Shown: piece by piece, positions 1-9,112 of the stretch
Layout of the letters: every line of letters starts with the position of its first letter
Position numbering within the stretch: the first letter of the stretch is position 1
NCBI RefSeq assembly: GCF_022965805.1
Contig: NW_027331379.1
Span: forward strand, 248,001 to 312,000
DNA: 64,000 nt
Origin: Primulina eburnea
Lineage: Eukaryota; Streptophyta; Magnoliopsida; Lamiales; Gesneriaceae
Reading direction: 5' to 3'
Notes under the pieces: model-generated
What the model was told of the DNA's origin: nothing
Database searches by the model: none
The model's input: the letters and a program-made list of their open reading frames with translations, nothing else
Made by a program: the position numbers and the translations under genes

Positions 1-5
1 ACAGA

Positions 6-497
6 ATGAAGACCGCCCAGAGCCGTCAGAAGAGCTATGCAGATAAAAGGAGGAGAGATCTCGAGTTTGCCGTAGGAGATCACGTTTTTATCAAGATAGC
101 ACCTATGAAGGGTGTTATGAGATTTGAAAAGAGAGGTAAGTTGAGTCCGAGGTTTATTGGACCGTTTGAGATCTTGGACAGAGTTGGGACGCTAGCGTAT
201 CGTGTAGCCCTTCCGCCGAATCTGGCCGGGGTGCACAATGTGTTTCATGTCTCGATGTTGAGAAAGTATTTGGCTAATCCTTCTCATGTTCTAAGTTATG
301 AGCCGCTGCAGTTGACTTCAGACCTGTCTTACGAGGAGAAACCAGTCCAAATCCTAGACAGACAGGAGCGCAGACTTCGGAACAAGACGACTAAGTTGGT
401 CAAAGTTCAATGGCTGAATCAATCGGTGGAAGAAGCCACCTGGGAGTCAGAGGCCGACATGAGACTTCGCTACCCGGAGTTGTTCGGTAAGACTTAA
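6..497 (+). CDS. Family A Ty3/gypsy polyprotein, C-terminal end (integrase tail + chromodomain), partial
   Basis: The frame enters from the left edge, so the Met at base 6 is internal and the true start lies outside the window. The 163 visible residues are the end of an integrase followed by a chromodomain-like segment. Around residues 25-70 is the usual post-integrase tail (VGDHVFIKIAPMKGV, then SPRFIGPFEIL and HNVFHVSMLRKY). Around residues 112-160 is the chromodomain pattern ILDRQERRLRNK, VKVQW, EEATWE and YPELF, typical of plant chromoviruses of the Tekay/Del type. In this group the chromodomain is thought to steer integration to heterochromatin. The frame is unbroken, unlike the same region in F1, F2 and H. 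The stop at 495-497 is followed at once by the conserved hairpin, PPT and 3' LTR. The assignment is secure; the clade name is by motif memory only. Confidence 0.9.
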   Translation: MKTAQSRQKSYADKRRRDLEFAVGDHVFIKIAPMKGVMRFEKRGKLSPRFIGPFEILDRVGTLAYRVALPPNLAGVHNVFHVSMLRKYLANPSHVLSYEPLQLTSDLSYEEKPVQILDRQERRLRNKTTKLVKVQWLNQSVEEATWESEADMRLRYPELFGKT

Positions 498-513
498 TTT
501 CGAGGACGAAATT
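496..513 (+). promoter_or_regulatory. Pre-PPT hairpin (AGGA loop), family A
   Basis: AATTTCG, loop AGGA, CGAAATT forms a perfect 7-bp stem, starting one base before the end of the pol stop codon and ending five bases before the PPT. Equivalent hairpins precede the PPT of families H (35077-35094), E (59729-59748) and Bprime (49762-49779 and 55541-55558, minus). Function unknown. Confidence 0.6.
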
Positions 514-518
514 TTTAT

Positions 519-532
519 AAGTGGGGGAGGAA
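519..532 (+). promoter_or_regulatory. Polypurine tract of family A element
   Basis: AAGTGGGGGAGGAA lies directly before the 3' LTR start (TGTAGTGCCC at 534). This is the expected position of the plus-strand DNA primer for reverse transcription. Confidence 0.8.
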
Positions 533-1947
533 CTGTAGTGCCCAAATTTAATACACGTATAACCCATGCATTCATTTAATTATTAAATCATTTAAATTAA
601 TTTTAAGTGAGTTTTGGGCGATGCATGATTTATTTAAATGCATTATTTTAAATTATTTATGTTTATGTGATGCACGTTAAAATGTCTATTGAGTTTCATG
701 TTTCAGGCGTGCATTCGAGGCGGGATTGAGGAAAAGACCCGGTGACGATTTTTGGCAATTTTAAAGATGATATTTTATTTTTAGTTGAGTTTGGGGGCAT
801 TTTAAATAATTTAGTGAGATGTTAGCATTTTGAATCCTAAAATAATTATTTTGGTGAGTTTATGATTTTAGAACTTTTAAAAGTCTAGTATGGTGTGTTA
901 TATTTTAATTGTAGAGTTTTATTTAAAAGTGAGTGTGAGTTAGTGTTTTAATTAGTAGACAATTATTTTAGTGAACCAAAATTTAGTCTCCTAAATATTT
1001 AAAACACACGCACGCACACAAACACACTTTTACACACACCTAGACACGCACAAACACACACACGAGTTCATTCTAGACTTTTATTATTTTCAAGAGCAAA
1101 ACCTAGGGTTCTAAAGCCTATAGCAGCCGCCCCCTTCCCTTCAGTTTTCCAGCAAGATTTTCGTGATTTTATTTCGAGAAAAACGGTGCCACGTTCGTCC
1201 CGGATCAAGCCTCTCTCTATCTCCGCTTCGGTGTCGTCTTTCGGTAACGTTATCATCAAAAAGGCACGTATATTCTGTTCTTGCTGTGTCGATCAAGTCA
1301 TATTATGCGTTGTGTCGATTTTTATGCGTTAAATTTATGTATGATGATAGTAGTTTGAGCGGATCATGAATCGGATCAATTTCGAAGGGAAATTTTTTAG
1401 ATCTAAAACTCGTTTTTGCTGTCTTTTCAAATACTGCGAATTTTCTGTTCATATTTTGGGAAAACTTTCAACGGAAAAAACGTAGAACTTTTTGATACCT
1501 TCGATTTGATATATGATTCGAAATTTTTGGACAAATATTGAGTGAGTTATGGCGTTTTTCGTGGGACTGCTCAAACTACATTTTCAGAAAAGTTATGATA
1601 TTGATAATTCTTGAAGTTTCAGTGTTGCAGGCTTCGTTGGAGATCGACGGGCGATTGTTGCTGCGTACGGGTATGTTAGTAGTGATGTTAAGAGTGTCTT
1701 TGAGGTTTCGTTTCATGTCGATAGGCACTCGAAGTAATTAGAAGTCGTAGGAGACGGTTTGATGTCATTGGTCGTATTTTGGGTCGTTTGTGTCGTAGAG
1801 CGAACGCTATTGCTTCGGAACGTTTATACAACTTGTATTGATATTATGGAATGCTAGGATGGGTCTAGAGGTGTCGGTGCATGGTCCGTATAACCGAGTC
1901 TAGAAGGATGAATATTAGGTGTTCAGAATTTTCGTAAGTTCGCGATT

Positions 1948-2150
1948 ACAGTGGGTACACGGACCTGTACACGGACCCTGACACGGGGTCCGTGCCTTTG
2001 CTTTCCTTTCAATGTCTTCTTGCAGAGTCTACACGGACCCCCATCCGGACTCGAGCATGGGGTCCGTGCCCCTTCCGTTTTCCGACACACTCTAGGCAGT
2101 ACGTACACGGACCCTCTCCCGGACCCAAGCACGGGGTCCGTGTACCCTTG
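1948..2150 (+). repeat. GC-rich CACGGACCC hairpin array in family A LTR
   Basis: Repeated units combine ACACGGACCC with its complement GGGTCCGTG, giving several stem-loops in about 200 bases. Better preserved relatives at 19207-19237 and 28514-28544 form a perfect 13-bp stem: GTACACGGACCCC, loop TACAC, GGGGTCCGTGTAC. The composition is far more GC-rich than the surrounding LTR. Confidence 0.75.
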
Positions 2151-2464
2151 TTTTTGGGAAATATTTGTAAGTTCATTTTAAGTTAGATGTTATGGGTTAG
2201 TGCAAAGATTATTAAGGGCGTGTCGTGGAAAATTGTAGAAGGTCCTAAGATATGATTGAGCTTGAGAGTAAGCATGAGTTTCCTACGTCTAAGTAATGCA
2301 AGTTAAGTATGAAATTCACGTTAGTAAGTAGCAGCAACGGCCCCAGTCGAAGTCCAACGAATCCCTCAACGCCAAGTAAGTATGTTGAGGTGCAAGAAAA
2401 CATTTTTTTTAGTTTTTGAGGTATGCTAAATGTCTTGTGACCAAATTATGTTAGGATTGGAAAG

Positions 2465-2579
2465 CGTTAAATTATGAACGGGGACCAATCCGCCCGTTAA
2501 ATTATGAACGGGTTAGATCGTGGTTGTGAAGCGTTAAATTATGAACGTGGATCAACTGGCCTGTTAAATTATGAACAGG
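2465..2579 (+). repeat. Four spaced hairpins with invariant loop AAATTATG
   Basis: The loop AAATTATG occurs at 2469, 2499, 2536 and 2566, each flanked by complementary arms: CGTT/AACG, CCCGTT/AACGGG, CGTT/AACG and CCTGTT/AACAGG. The second and fourth hairpins differ by a paired change (C-G to T-A) that keeps the stem. Related sets occur at 19668-19760 and 28975-29060. Their position, about 650 bases before the LTR end, suggests the transcribed leader; role unknown. Confidence 0.7.
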
Positions 2580-3218
2580 GATCTTATGTATGCGGCAGCG
2601 GATACGTCCCTGTCAGCCCAGTACTGTGGTATAGTCTGATCAGGCTCATTTATGTTACGGGTCACTTGCTTTGAAACATCCTCTACGTAAAATGATGAAG
2701 TTATGTATGTTAAAGTATGTTCAAGTATGCAGCATGTTTATGAAAAGTTTAAGTTATGGCACGTCGAAGTATGTATGTACGTATGTTCAAGTTTATTATG
2801 CAAGTTCAAGTTCCAAGTATGTATGTCATATTTTCAAGTTGCATGTGGTTTTATTACGTATTACTCGTTATTTCCAGTTTATACGGGTTGAGTCTTTAGA
2901 CTCAGTAGACTTGATCGATGCAGGTGACTATGTTGAGGAGACAGGAGGTGATGACCAAGGGGCAGGCTTGGGCTGAGTGGCAGGCTAAACCCGAGGACCG
3001 CAAGTTTATGTTTATGCAAATTTTTAAAATACTCTGATGTTTTGATTTGTACGTGAGACGTTTTGAGACAGTTTATTTTAGCAAAATTTTATTGGTGACG
3101 GATGATTGTGAGATTTATTTTTATGAATGTTGAGTGACGACCGTATGAATGTTTTTATTTAAGAAAATTTAAAATTTTTCCGCAAAATTTTAAGTAGTGT
3201 AGAATACGGTTCGTTACA

Positions 3219-3373
3219 ATATTTTTTATGCAAAAATTATCGATAGACAAAAATTAAATATAACGGCACATTGTGTGCTTTCTATGGAACATTAATATTT
3301 ATAAATGATCTCATTGCTATCAAAAAAATTTCTCAATCATAAAAAATAATTCAAATAGACTTTAAATCATATT
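3219..3373. other. Duplicated flank left of F1
   Basis: This 155-bp AT-rich stretch is nearly the same as 39740-39896 and sits between the family A LTR and the F1 TSD (ATATT, 3369-3373). Because the same flank precedes both F copies, the F region was copied as a block rather than inserted twice. No gene is seen in it. Confidence 0.75.
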
Positions 3374-3443
3374 TGTAAATCTAGAAATTCGAACGATGTA
3401 ATGTGACTGCATGCGAATCTAGGGTTTATTAAAATGCTTATTT

Positions 3444-5320
3444 TTTGGGGCCCTTAACTCCTGATTGTTATTAGAATGCAATTTTATTAGGGTTAATTAA
3501 TTACAACAGAAAACGAGTTAAAATTTTCTTTACAATGACCCCAAAATATCTTATTTGAATACTAAAAATAATATTTCATTTCATATCATAAAATATATCC
3601 ACACATAATCAAAACAGACCAAATACAAACAACTCATATCCTCGGGACATACCCCGGTATATAGATACATATATACACTGAGAAAAACATAAAACCTCAG
3701 CTCAAACTATTACTCCCTCCAGAAGCACCCTCTCCGGTTTCCTGATATCCTGGAGTACCTGTCATTATCCACATACAAAGACAACAACGTCCCCCTATGG
3801 GGAGAGCAAAAATCAGTCTGAAACAACCATAATATATACCACTAGTATCTAAACAATGATCTATGTATCTCGTGGAGATATCAGGTCAAATGCCCATCCA
3901 CTGAGCACATATAAAAATCAAACGAATCGATATCAAATCAATGCTCGAGCTAGCACACCGGCCTCAATCAAAGATACTCGTATGATAATATCGACAAAGC
4001 GTTATCAAAATCCCAATCTCAATCAATCACCGGGGCCACTAATGACTATATTTGAAGGGCCATATAATACCAAACATAGCATTGTGTTCACAAAAACCCC
4101 ATAATCAAATACAATCATAATAGGTAACCAAGGATCATAGCTCAACGTGTATGTCATGTATGCCACATCAACCCAACAAATAAGGCATATAGACATATAT
4201 TCTCAATCAAATAAATCAAACATATATCATATGATACATATACCTGTCATATGTTACTCGGTCGAAGATTTCAGCATAAAAACTCTATCTACATCAATAA
4301 CACATTCATTTCAATCAATAATTTCATTCATAATCAACAATATAAGTTTCAAATATCTTTTGAAACTTTAAAAATTCATATCAAATCAAAATCATAACAT
4401 AATTCAATTCCGACTTCCAAACTTAGTTTCTTGTCGGTTATTCTACTACATATATGGATCTTAACTTCAAATACATGCTATTCCAGTATTTCAATAATTA
4501 GAGCTGCTGAAACTAGAAGAACTTACCTCAAAAGAAAGTTCTCTACGTGAGGATTCCGAATATATAACTTGTTTCCCGTTCTAATAACGTTTCAGGGTGA
4601 TTTCGTACGATAGAATTCAAGTTCTCTCCTTTCTCTCTCGAAGTTGCTGAAATAAAATGAAGAAAACGTAGCATCAACTTGTTCTTATCATCCCACCGCT
4701 CTCGCGCTCGGGCGGTAACATCTCACGCCTGAGCGCGAACGTTCTGTCCCCCGAGTGCTATTTGTGCCGCGCTCGGGCGGTAAAATATCGCACTTGAACG
4801 CGAGCGATTCTGTCCAACATCCTAGGGTCCAAATTAGCAAAGGTGGTCAACATTAACGTTGTAGATCTCTGTCTCAGCTTTCACATGCCACTGACCTCAC
4901 TCAATTTTGATATCGGACATGAGAATTATGCTCATTCTTCCAAAATGTGTCAGTGCAAGAACTGCAATGCACACGCTACACTTCAAAATGAATTTTTCAC
5001 TATAATCAATTGGATTTGGACAAAACTCAGAACATGAAAGTTTTAATACTATATATTAAGTTTTTAATGAAATTGGTTTCATTTCATTTGGAGTAATACT
5101 TAGATAATTATGCTGAAAACCGTAACATGTGTTACTTTCTACCACGGTCCAGCACATCGTTCAAACACAAATCAATTACTATTCAAATATTTCATTATCA
5201 CCAACACATTTCTTACTTTCAATTTCAATTATATACGTCATTTACGTGATCACATGAAAATTTCATGAATTATCGATAAGAACAATATGATTTACGATAA
5301 TACAATACACGGTCCTTACA
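3444..5320 (-). mobile_element. Solo LTR, family G, inserted in F1 5' LTR
   Basis: Read on the minus strand it begins TGTAAGGACC at 5320 and ends near 3444. TATTT is repeated at 3439-3443 and 5321-5325. The F1 3' LTR keeps the uninterrupted site (around 7165-7182), confirming insertion. No coding or second LTR is present, so it is a solo LTR of about 1.88 kb. It carries a GC-rich hairpin array (4686-4816) and, further into the LTR, a TATA-like stretch near 4558-4570. The plus-strand left end is TTTGGGG rather than a clean TG, so that end is uncertain by two or three bases. Confidence 0.82.
4686..4816 (-). repeat. GC-rich GCGCTCGGGCGG hairpin array in family G LTR
   Basis: Two units combine GCGCTCGGGCGGT with GAGCGCGA-type complements, and each is followed by TTCTGTCC. 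The same punctuation follows each hairpin of the Bprime LTR array. The block lies on the upstream side of the TATA-like stretch of this minus-oriented LTR. Copy 2 is at 41276-41403. Confidence 0.7.
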
Positions 5321-5728
5321 TATTTAATGATTTATAAATGCATGTTTATGACGTGAATATGTGCTTTTATTTCATGAATTACTAGATTTCATTTAGTTAG
5401 GTTTTTAGCACTATTTCGGGCTTGAACGAGGAATGGAGACCGGGGACGGATAAAAAAAAAATATTTTTGTTAAATAATTTTTTTATTATTTAATATATGA
5501 TGAAAATATTAGAGATTTTCGAAAATGGGTCTTTTAAGGTATTTTTACGCATTGAGACTTATTTGAAATCAATAGGCGATTTTTAGCAAAGCGGAGGACT
5601 TTTTGAGGGTTTGGGTAATATCAAATTTAAACGAAACGTTTTACGAGCGTGGTTTTGAGCTTGATGGGTCTATTTTAACTTATTTTGGGACAAGAATCCT
5701 AAAATTTTTTTTTTTTAAACCAAGGGTC

Positions 5729-7078
5729 TGAGATTATACACTTTTGTTGAGGATAACATAGTCTAATATCGCGACAGACTGTGGGTTCCTAGTGGTGATC
5801 CACTAAGAGAAGATATTATGAAGGAAGCCCACAGTACCCCATACACTTTTCACCCAAGGAGAACGAAGATGTACAAAGATTTGTAAACCTTGTATTGGTG
5901 GCCGGGCATGAACCGATATATTTTGTGCTTTGTGTCTGAGTGCTTGACATGTCAGCAGTTTAAGGCAGAGCATCAAAGACCTTCAGGAAAGCTGAGGCCG
6001 CTCTCTATTCCCAGTGGAAATGGGAGAACAACACTATGGTTTTTGTGGGATTACCGAGGACCGTTGGATGGTATAATGTCATTTGGGTGATAGTTGATCG
6101 GCTTACCAAATCCGGCCATTTTCTACCGATCAAGAAGACTTGCACCATGACTCGATACACAGAGTCGTACATCAGAGAGATAGTCAGATTACATGGGATT
6201 CCAATGTCCATTGTGTCAGACATGGACCCGAGGTTTACATCTGCAATCTGGAAGAGTCTGCATCAGGCATTAGGTACCAAGTTTCTATTGACTACAACTC
6301 TCCATTCTAAGACCAGCAGTCAATCTAAGAGAGTGATTCAGAACTTAGAGGATCTACTCAGAGCTTGCATGATCAACTTCCAGGGCAGCTGGGAGCTGAA
6401 ACTACCTCTCGTGGAGTTCACATACAACAACAGTTATCAAGCATCTATTGGTATAGCTCCATATGAGGTACTTTATGGGAGAAAGTGTAGATCACCTGTC
6501 TATTGAGATGAGGTAGGTGAAAGATCAGAGTTGGGTCCTGATATCATCAGACAGACTGCGAAGTTAATAGTCAAGATCGAGGATAGGATGAAGACTACTC
6601 AGAGTCAACAGAAGAGTTATACAGATAAGCGGGGCAGAGATCTAGAGTTTGCAGTGGGTGACTATGTCTTCGTGAAAGTTGCACCTATGAAGGGTGTAAT
6701 GACATTTGGCAAGAATGGCATATTCAGTCCTAGTTCATAGGACCATTCGAGATCCTCGAGAGGTTTGGAACACTAGCATACGGAGTTGCGTTGTCGCCAA
6801 ATCTGGCGGGAGTTCATGACATGTTCCACGTATCAGTGCTGCGAAAGTAATGTAGAATCTTTTTCATGTGCTGAACTACGAGTCTCTACAGTTGATGCCG
6901 AACTTGTCATTCGCGGAAAGACCTATCTAGATCTTGGACAGACATGAGAAGAGACTCCGAAAAAAGGTGTTCCAAATGGTCAAAGTCAAGTGGCTGAATG
7001 ATTCCGAGGAGGAGGCGACTTGGTAAATCGAGACCAAGATGAGGAGTCGATACCTAGAACTATTCGGTACGTTTTAAT
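5729..7078 (+). pseudogene. F1 integrase-chromodomain remnant
   Basis: Starting abruptly at a deletion junction, this reads as the zinc-binding and core domains of a gypsy integrase (LYWWPGMNRYIL, ECLTCQQFKAEHQRP, VIVDRLTKSGHFLPI, VSDMDPRFTSAIW). It then enters the C-terminal tail (SYTDKRGRDLEFAVGDYVFV, then FGKNGIFSPSS) and a decayed chromodomain (up to about 7078). It is broken by a stop at about 5885, a frame change near 6040, a stop at 6505 and a frameshift near 6733, so it cannot make a full enzyme. F2 carries a sister copy at 42868-44194 with some of the same and some different lesions. Confidence 0.9.
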
Positions 7079-7096
7079 TTCAAGGACAAAATTCAA

Positions 7097-7113
7097 TTTT
7101 TTAGGGGGAAAGA
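7097..7113 (+). promoter_or_regulatory. Polypurine tract of F1
   Basis: A T-run followed by AGGGGGAAAGAA sits immediately before the 3' LTR start (TGTAAGGTCT, 7116). The preceding hairpin box is present but eroded (TTTCAAGGACAAAATT), with both CpG sites changed to CA. Confidence 0.65.
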
Positions 7114-7760
7114 ATTGTAAGGTCTAGAAATTCGAACGACGTAATCTGACTACATGTGGATCTAGAGTTTTTATTAAAATGCTTATTTAATGTTTTTTAA
7201 ATGCATTTTTATGACATGAATATGTTCTTTCATTTAGTTAGGATTTTAGCATTATTTCGCTCTCGAACGAGGAACGGAGATCGGGGATGGATAAGGAAAA
7301 ATGTTTTGGCTAACTAATTATTTTTATTTATTTAATATATGATGAAAATATTAGGGATTTTCGAAAATGTGCCTTTTAAGGTATTTTTATGCATTGAGCT
7401 GTATTTTAAACCTGTAGGCGATTTTTAGCAAAGCGGAGGGCTTTTTGAGGGTTCGGGTAATATTTTTGAAATCAAATTTAAAAAAACATTTTACGAGCCT
7501 TGGGTTGGATGGACCTATTTTAACATATTTTGGGCATCAACTCCTACATTCTTTTTTTTTGTTTAAACCTAAGTCCAAAACCCTAAAATTTTTCTTTTCT
7601 TCTAAAATAAATGAACACCACCCTCAACTCTAGCAGGCCCTCCAACAGATTTTCCTCGTCCAACAGCAGTTTCGTGGTGGGTTTTTGCAAAAATTTTCTT
7701 AGAAAAAGTCGTCTCGTTCCCCCAGTGTTCGTCCCTCGCCCCGTTCGTTGAGTTTTTCGA

Positions 7761-7780
7761 GCATAAATACGCAAAGGCAG
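7761..7780 (+). promoter_or_regulatory. Putative LTR core promoter (TATA + ACGCAAAGGCA)
   Basis: CATAAATACGCAAAGGCA matches the same layout in F2 (44884-44903), E (46403-46423; 60472-60492) and, without the TATA, H (35821-35833). Sharing between divergent LTR families suggests a core promoter and initiation region; the actual start site is inferred. Confidence 0.5.
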
Positions 7781-8197
7781 ACCCTATACCTTTGCTTTCT
7801 CATCTTTCACACTATGATATGTATTGTTGAATTTTTATGCACGATCTATGGTAAAGTTCATGTTTCTTTCATGTTTTTCCTGGTATAGTATGAGAAAAAT
7901 TAGTTTTTATGATATATTGACTCGCATTTTGTTATGGTTTAGTGGGGATGCCGGTTTTTGTAAGTTGGAAACGTTTTTCACGAGGTTGGGAGTAGTTTAG
8001 GTGAAGATTTTGGTCTTGGAATGTGTCTTGGTCTGAGGCAGATCTATTCCCGTTGTTGTGGCTGGGTTTTGGATAGTTTGGGTGGCTCACAAGTATTCGA
8101 GTGCATGGGGTTGAAGTCATGGCTAGGGCAGTGCAGGAAGGTTTGGTTGTGGTCTAGGATGGTTTGGCTTTGAGGTGGAAAATTGGGGTTTTTGCCC

Positions 8198-8301
8198 GCA
8201 AGATTAGCGCCTCGGCGCTGCCCTTTCAGCGCCACGGCACTTGAGCTTCGGCGCTTATAGCGCCGCGCCACAGCGCTACTCAGCTGGCGCCTAGGCGCTA
8301 G
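8198..8301 (+). repeat. GC-rich GCGCCTAGGCGC array in F1 LTR
   Basis: A block of about 100 bases is built from GGCGCT, AGCGCC and the perfect 12-base palindrome GCGCCTAGGCGC. It lies downstream of the putative F start site. The same palindrome recurs in the otherwise unrelated Tat/Athila-like LTRs at 31255-31350 and 32480-32600. The F2 counterpart is at 63836-63962. Confidence 0.7.
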
Positions 8302-8823
8302 TCCAGCACTTGAGAGATTTTTATTTTGATGAGCATGGTTCGTTTTTGGTGTTGTTATATCAATGTGTTCAAGGTTTTTGACGGTTTAATTTTGTTCATA
8401 TAGGTTTGGTCTGGAGCCTTTGAAATATGGTTTAAATTTGGTTAAGTTCGGATTAAAACGGAGACTCCGGTCTAAGTTTAAGCGAACTATATACTGAAAT
8501 TAAGGTTTGAGCTCGATTTTACGTCTAAGAAATGAATATCAATATGTTTTTAAGGCGTTCGATAAGTGTGATTGGGAACATGTCATTTTTGCAGCTAAGC
8601 ATATTAACAGTTCTGGCAGTGCCCTGACAACTGTTAATGCATTTTTTTTAAATGTACATGTTACTATTGAACATGAATTGTTATGTTGATGTTAGAAACA
8701 CGTTGCATGCTTGGTTTTAAAAAAAGTATGTATATGCATGAGTTTATGATTGTGTGTATTTTCGGTCACGACATTTAAAAAAAATATTTCAGTAGAATTT
8801 TAAGTAATAAACGTTTCAATATT

Positions 8824-9112
8824 CAGGTACAAGCTCTCACTGTCTATATATCTCTCAATTTACAAACTCGAAACCTATTTGGATTAATTAGCTCGGAAAC
8901 TGAACATCTTTAGAGCAAGGGAGCTAGGATGCTGATGTAAAATGCTAATTAACAAACAAGTAACAACAATAAATAGGAAAACGAATTTAAATATTTAAAA
9001 TCAATTTTATTTTCAATTTGTATATAAATCGAGTCCCCGTCTACGACCAAAAAACCCATTTTCAATCACCCCTACATAACCTATTATAGCACCAACCAAT
9101 ACCCACAAAGAC
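8824..9112. other. Host intergenic DNA downstream of the GH17 gene
   Basis: AT-rich, non-repetitive within the window, lying between the F1 TSD and the GH17 stop codon. On the minus strand an AATAAA-like signal around 9005-9011, roughly 100 bases past the stop, could serve polyadenylation. No other gene is seen. Confidence 0.5.

Larger units (their letters stand above)
534..3218 (+). mobile_element. 3' LTR of the left-edge family A element
   Basis: The LTR begins TGTAGTGCCC and ends GTTACA, about 2.69 kb, and is clearly homologous along its length to the LTR at 17703-20347. The next five bases (3219-3223, ATATT) would be the right TSD. The second copy of the flank near 39738 reads as an unoccupied site, which supports this boundary. 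Inside, in order, are a CA-rich tract (about 1000-1065), a likely transcription-start zone around 1250, a GC-rich hairpin array (1948-2150), four spaced hairpins (2465-2579) and a 3' module (CCCAGTACTGTGG, TGAGTCTTTAGACTCA, AACCCGAGGACC). Short open frames in it look accidental. Confidence 0.9.
3374..8818 (+). mobile_element. Element F1: internally deleted Ty3/gypsy chromovirus with TSD ATATT
   Basis: The 5' LTR starts TGTAAATCTAG at 3374 and the 3' LTR ends GTTTCA at 8818. Direct repeats ATATT flank both ends (3369-3373, 8819-8823). The 5' LTR is split by a solo LTR (3444-5320). It then runs to about 5728, where its second half and all of gag, protease, RT and RNase H are missing, and sequence jumps to integrase. 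The 3' LTR is complete (7116-8818). The same deletion junction is present in F2 near 42868, so the deletion predates duplication of the region. Confidence 0.88.
7116..8818 (+). mobile_element. F1 3' LTR
   Basis: Complete LTR of 1.70 kb, TGTAAGGTCT to ACGTTTCA, followed by TSD ATATT. It holds a TATA-like core with the shared start motif (7761-7780) and a GC-rich GCGCCTAGGCGC array (8198-8301). It also provides the empty sites that define the solo LTR G insertion (about 7165-7182) and the Cassandra insertion in F2 (about 8019-8032). Short open frames in it have no recognisable protein content. Confidence 0.85.

Noticed and set aside
2465..2579. Regularly spaced repeats that could look like a small CRISPR-type array
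   Set aside because: Spacing is irregular, the repeats are internal hairpins of an LTR, and the DNA is plant nuclear.
3219..5700. Two independent F insertions at similar sites
   Set aside because: Same flank, same solo LTR with the same TSD and same deletion junction in both copies require duplication of the block.
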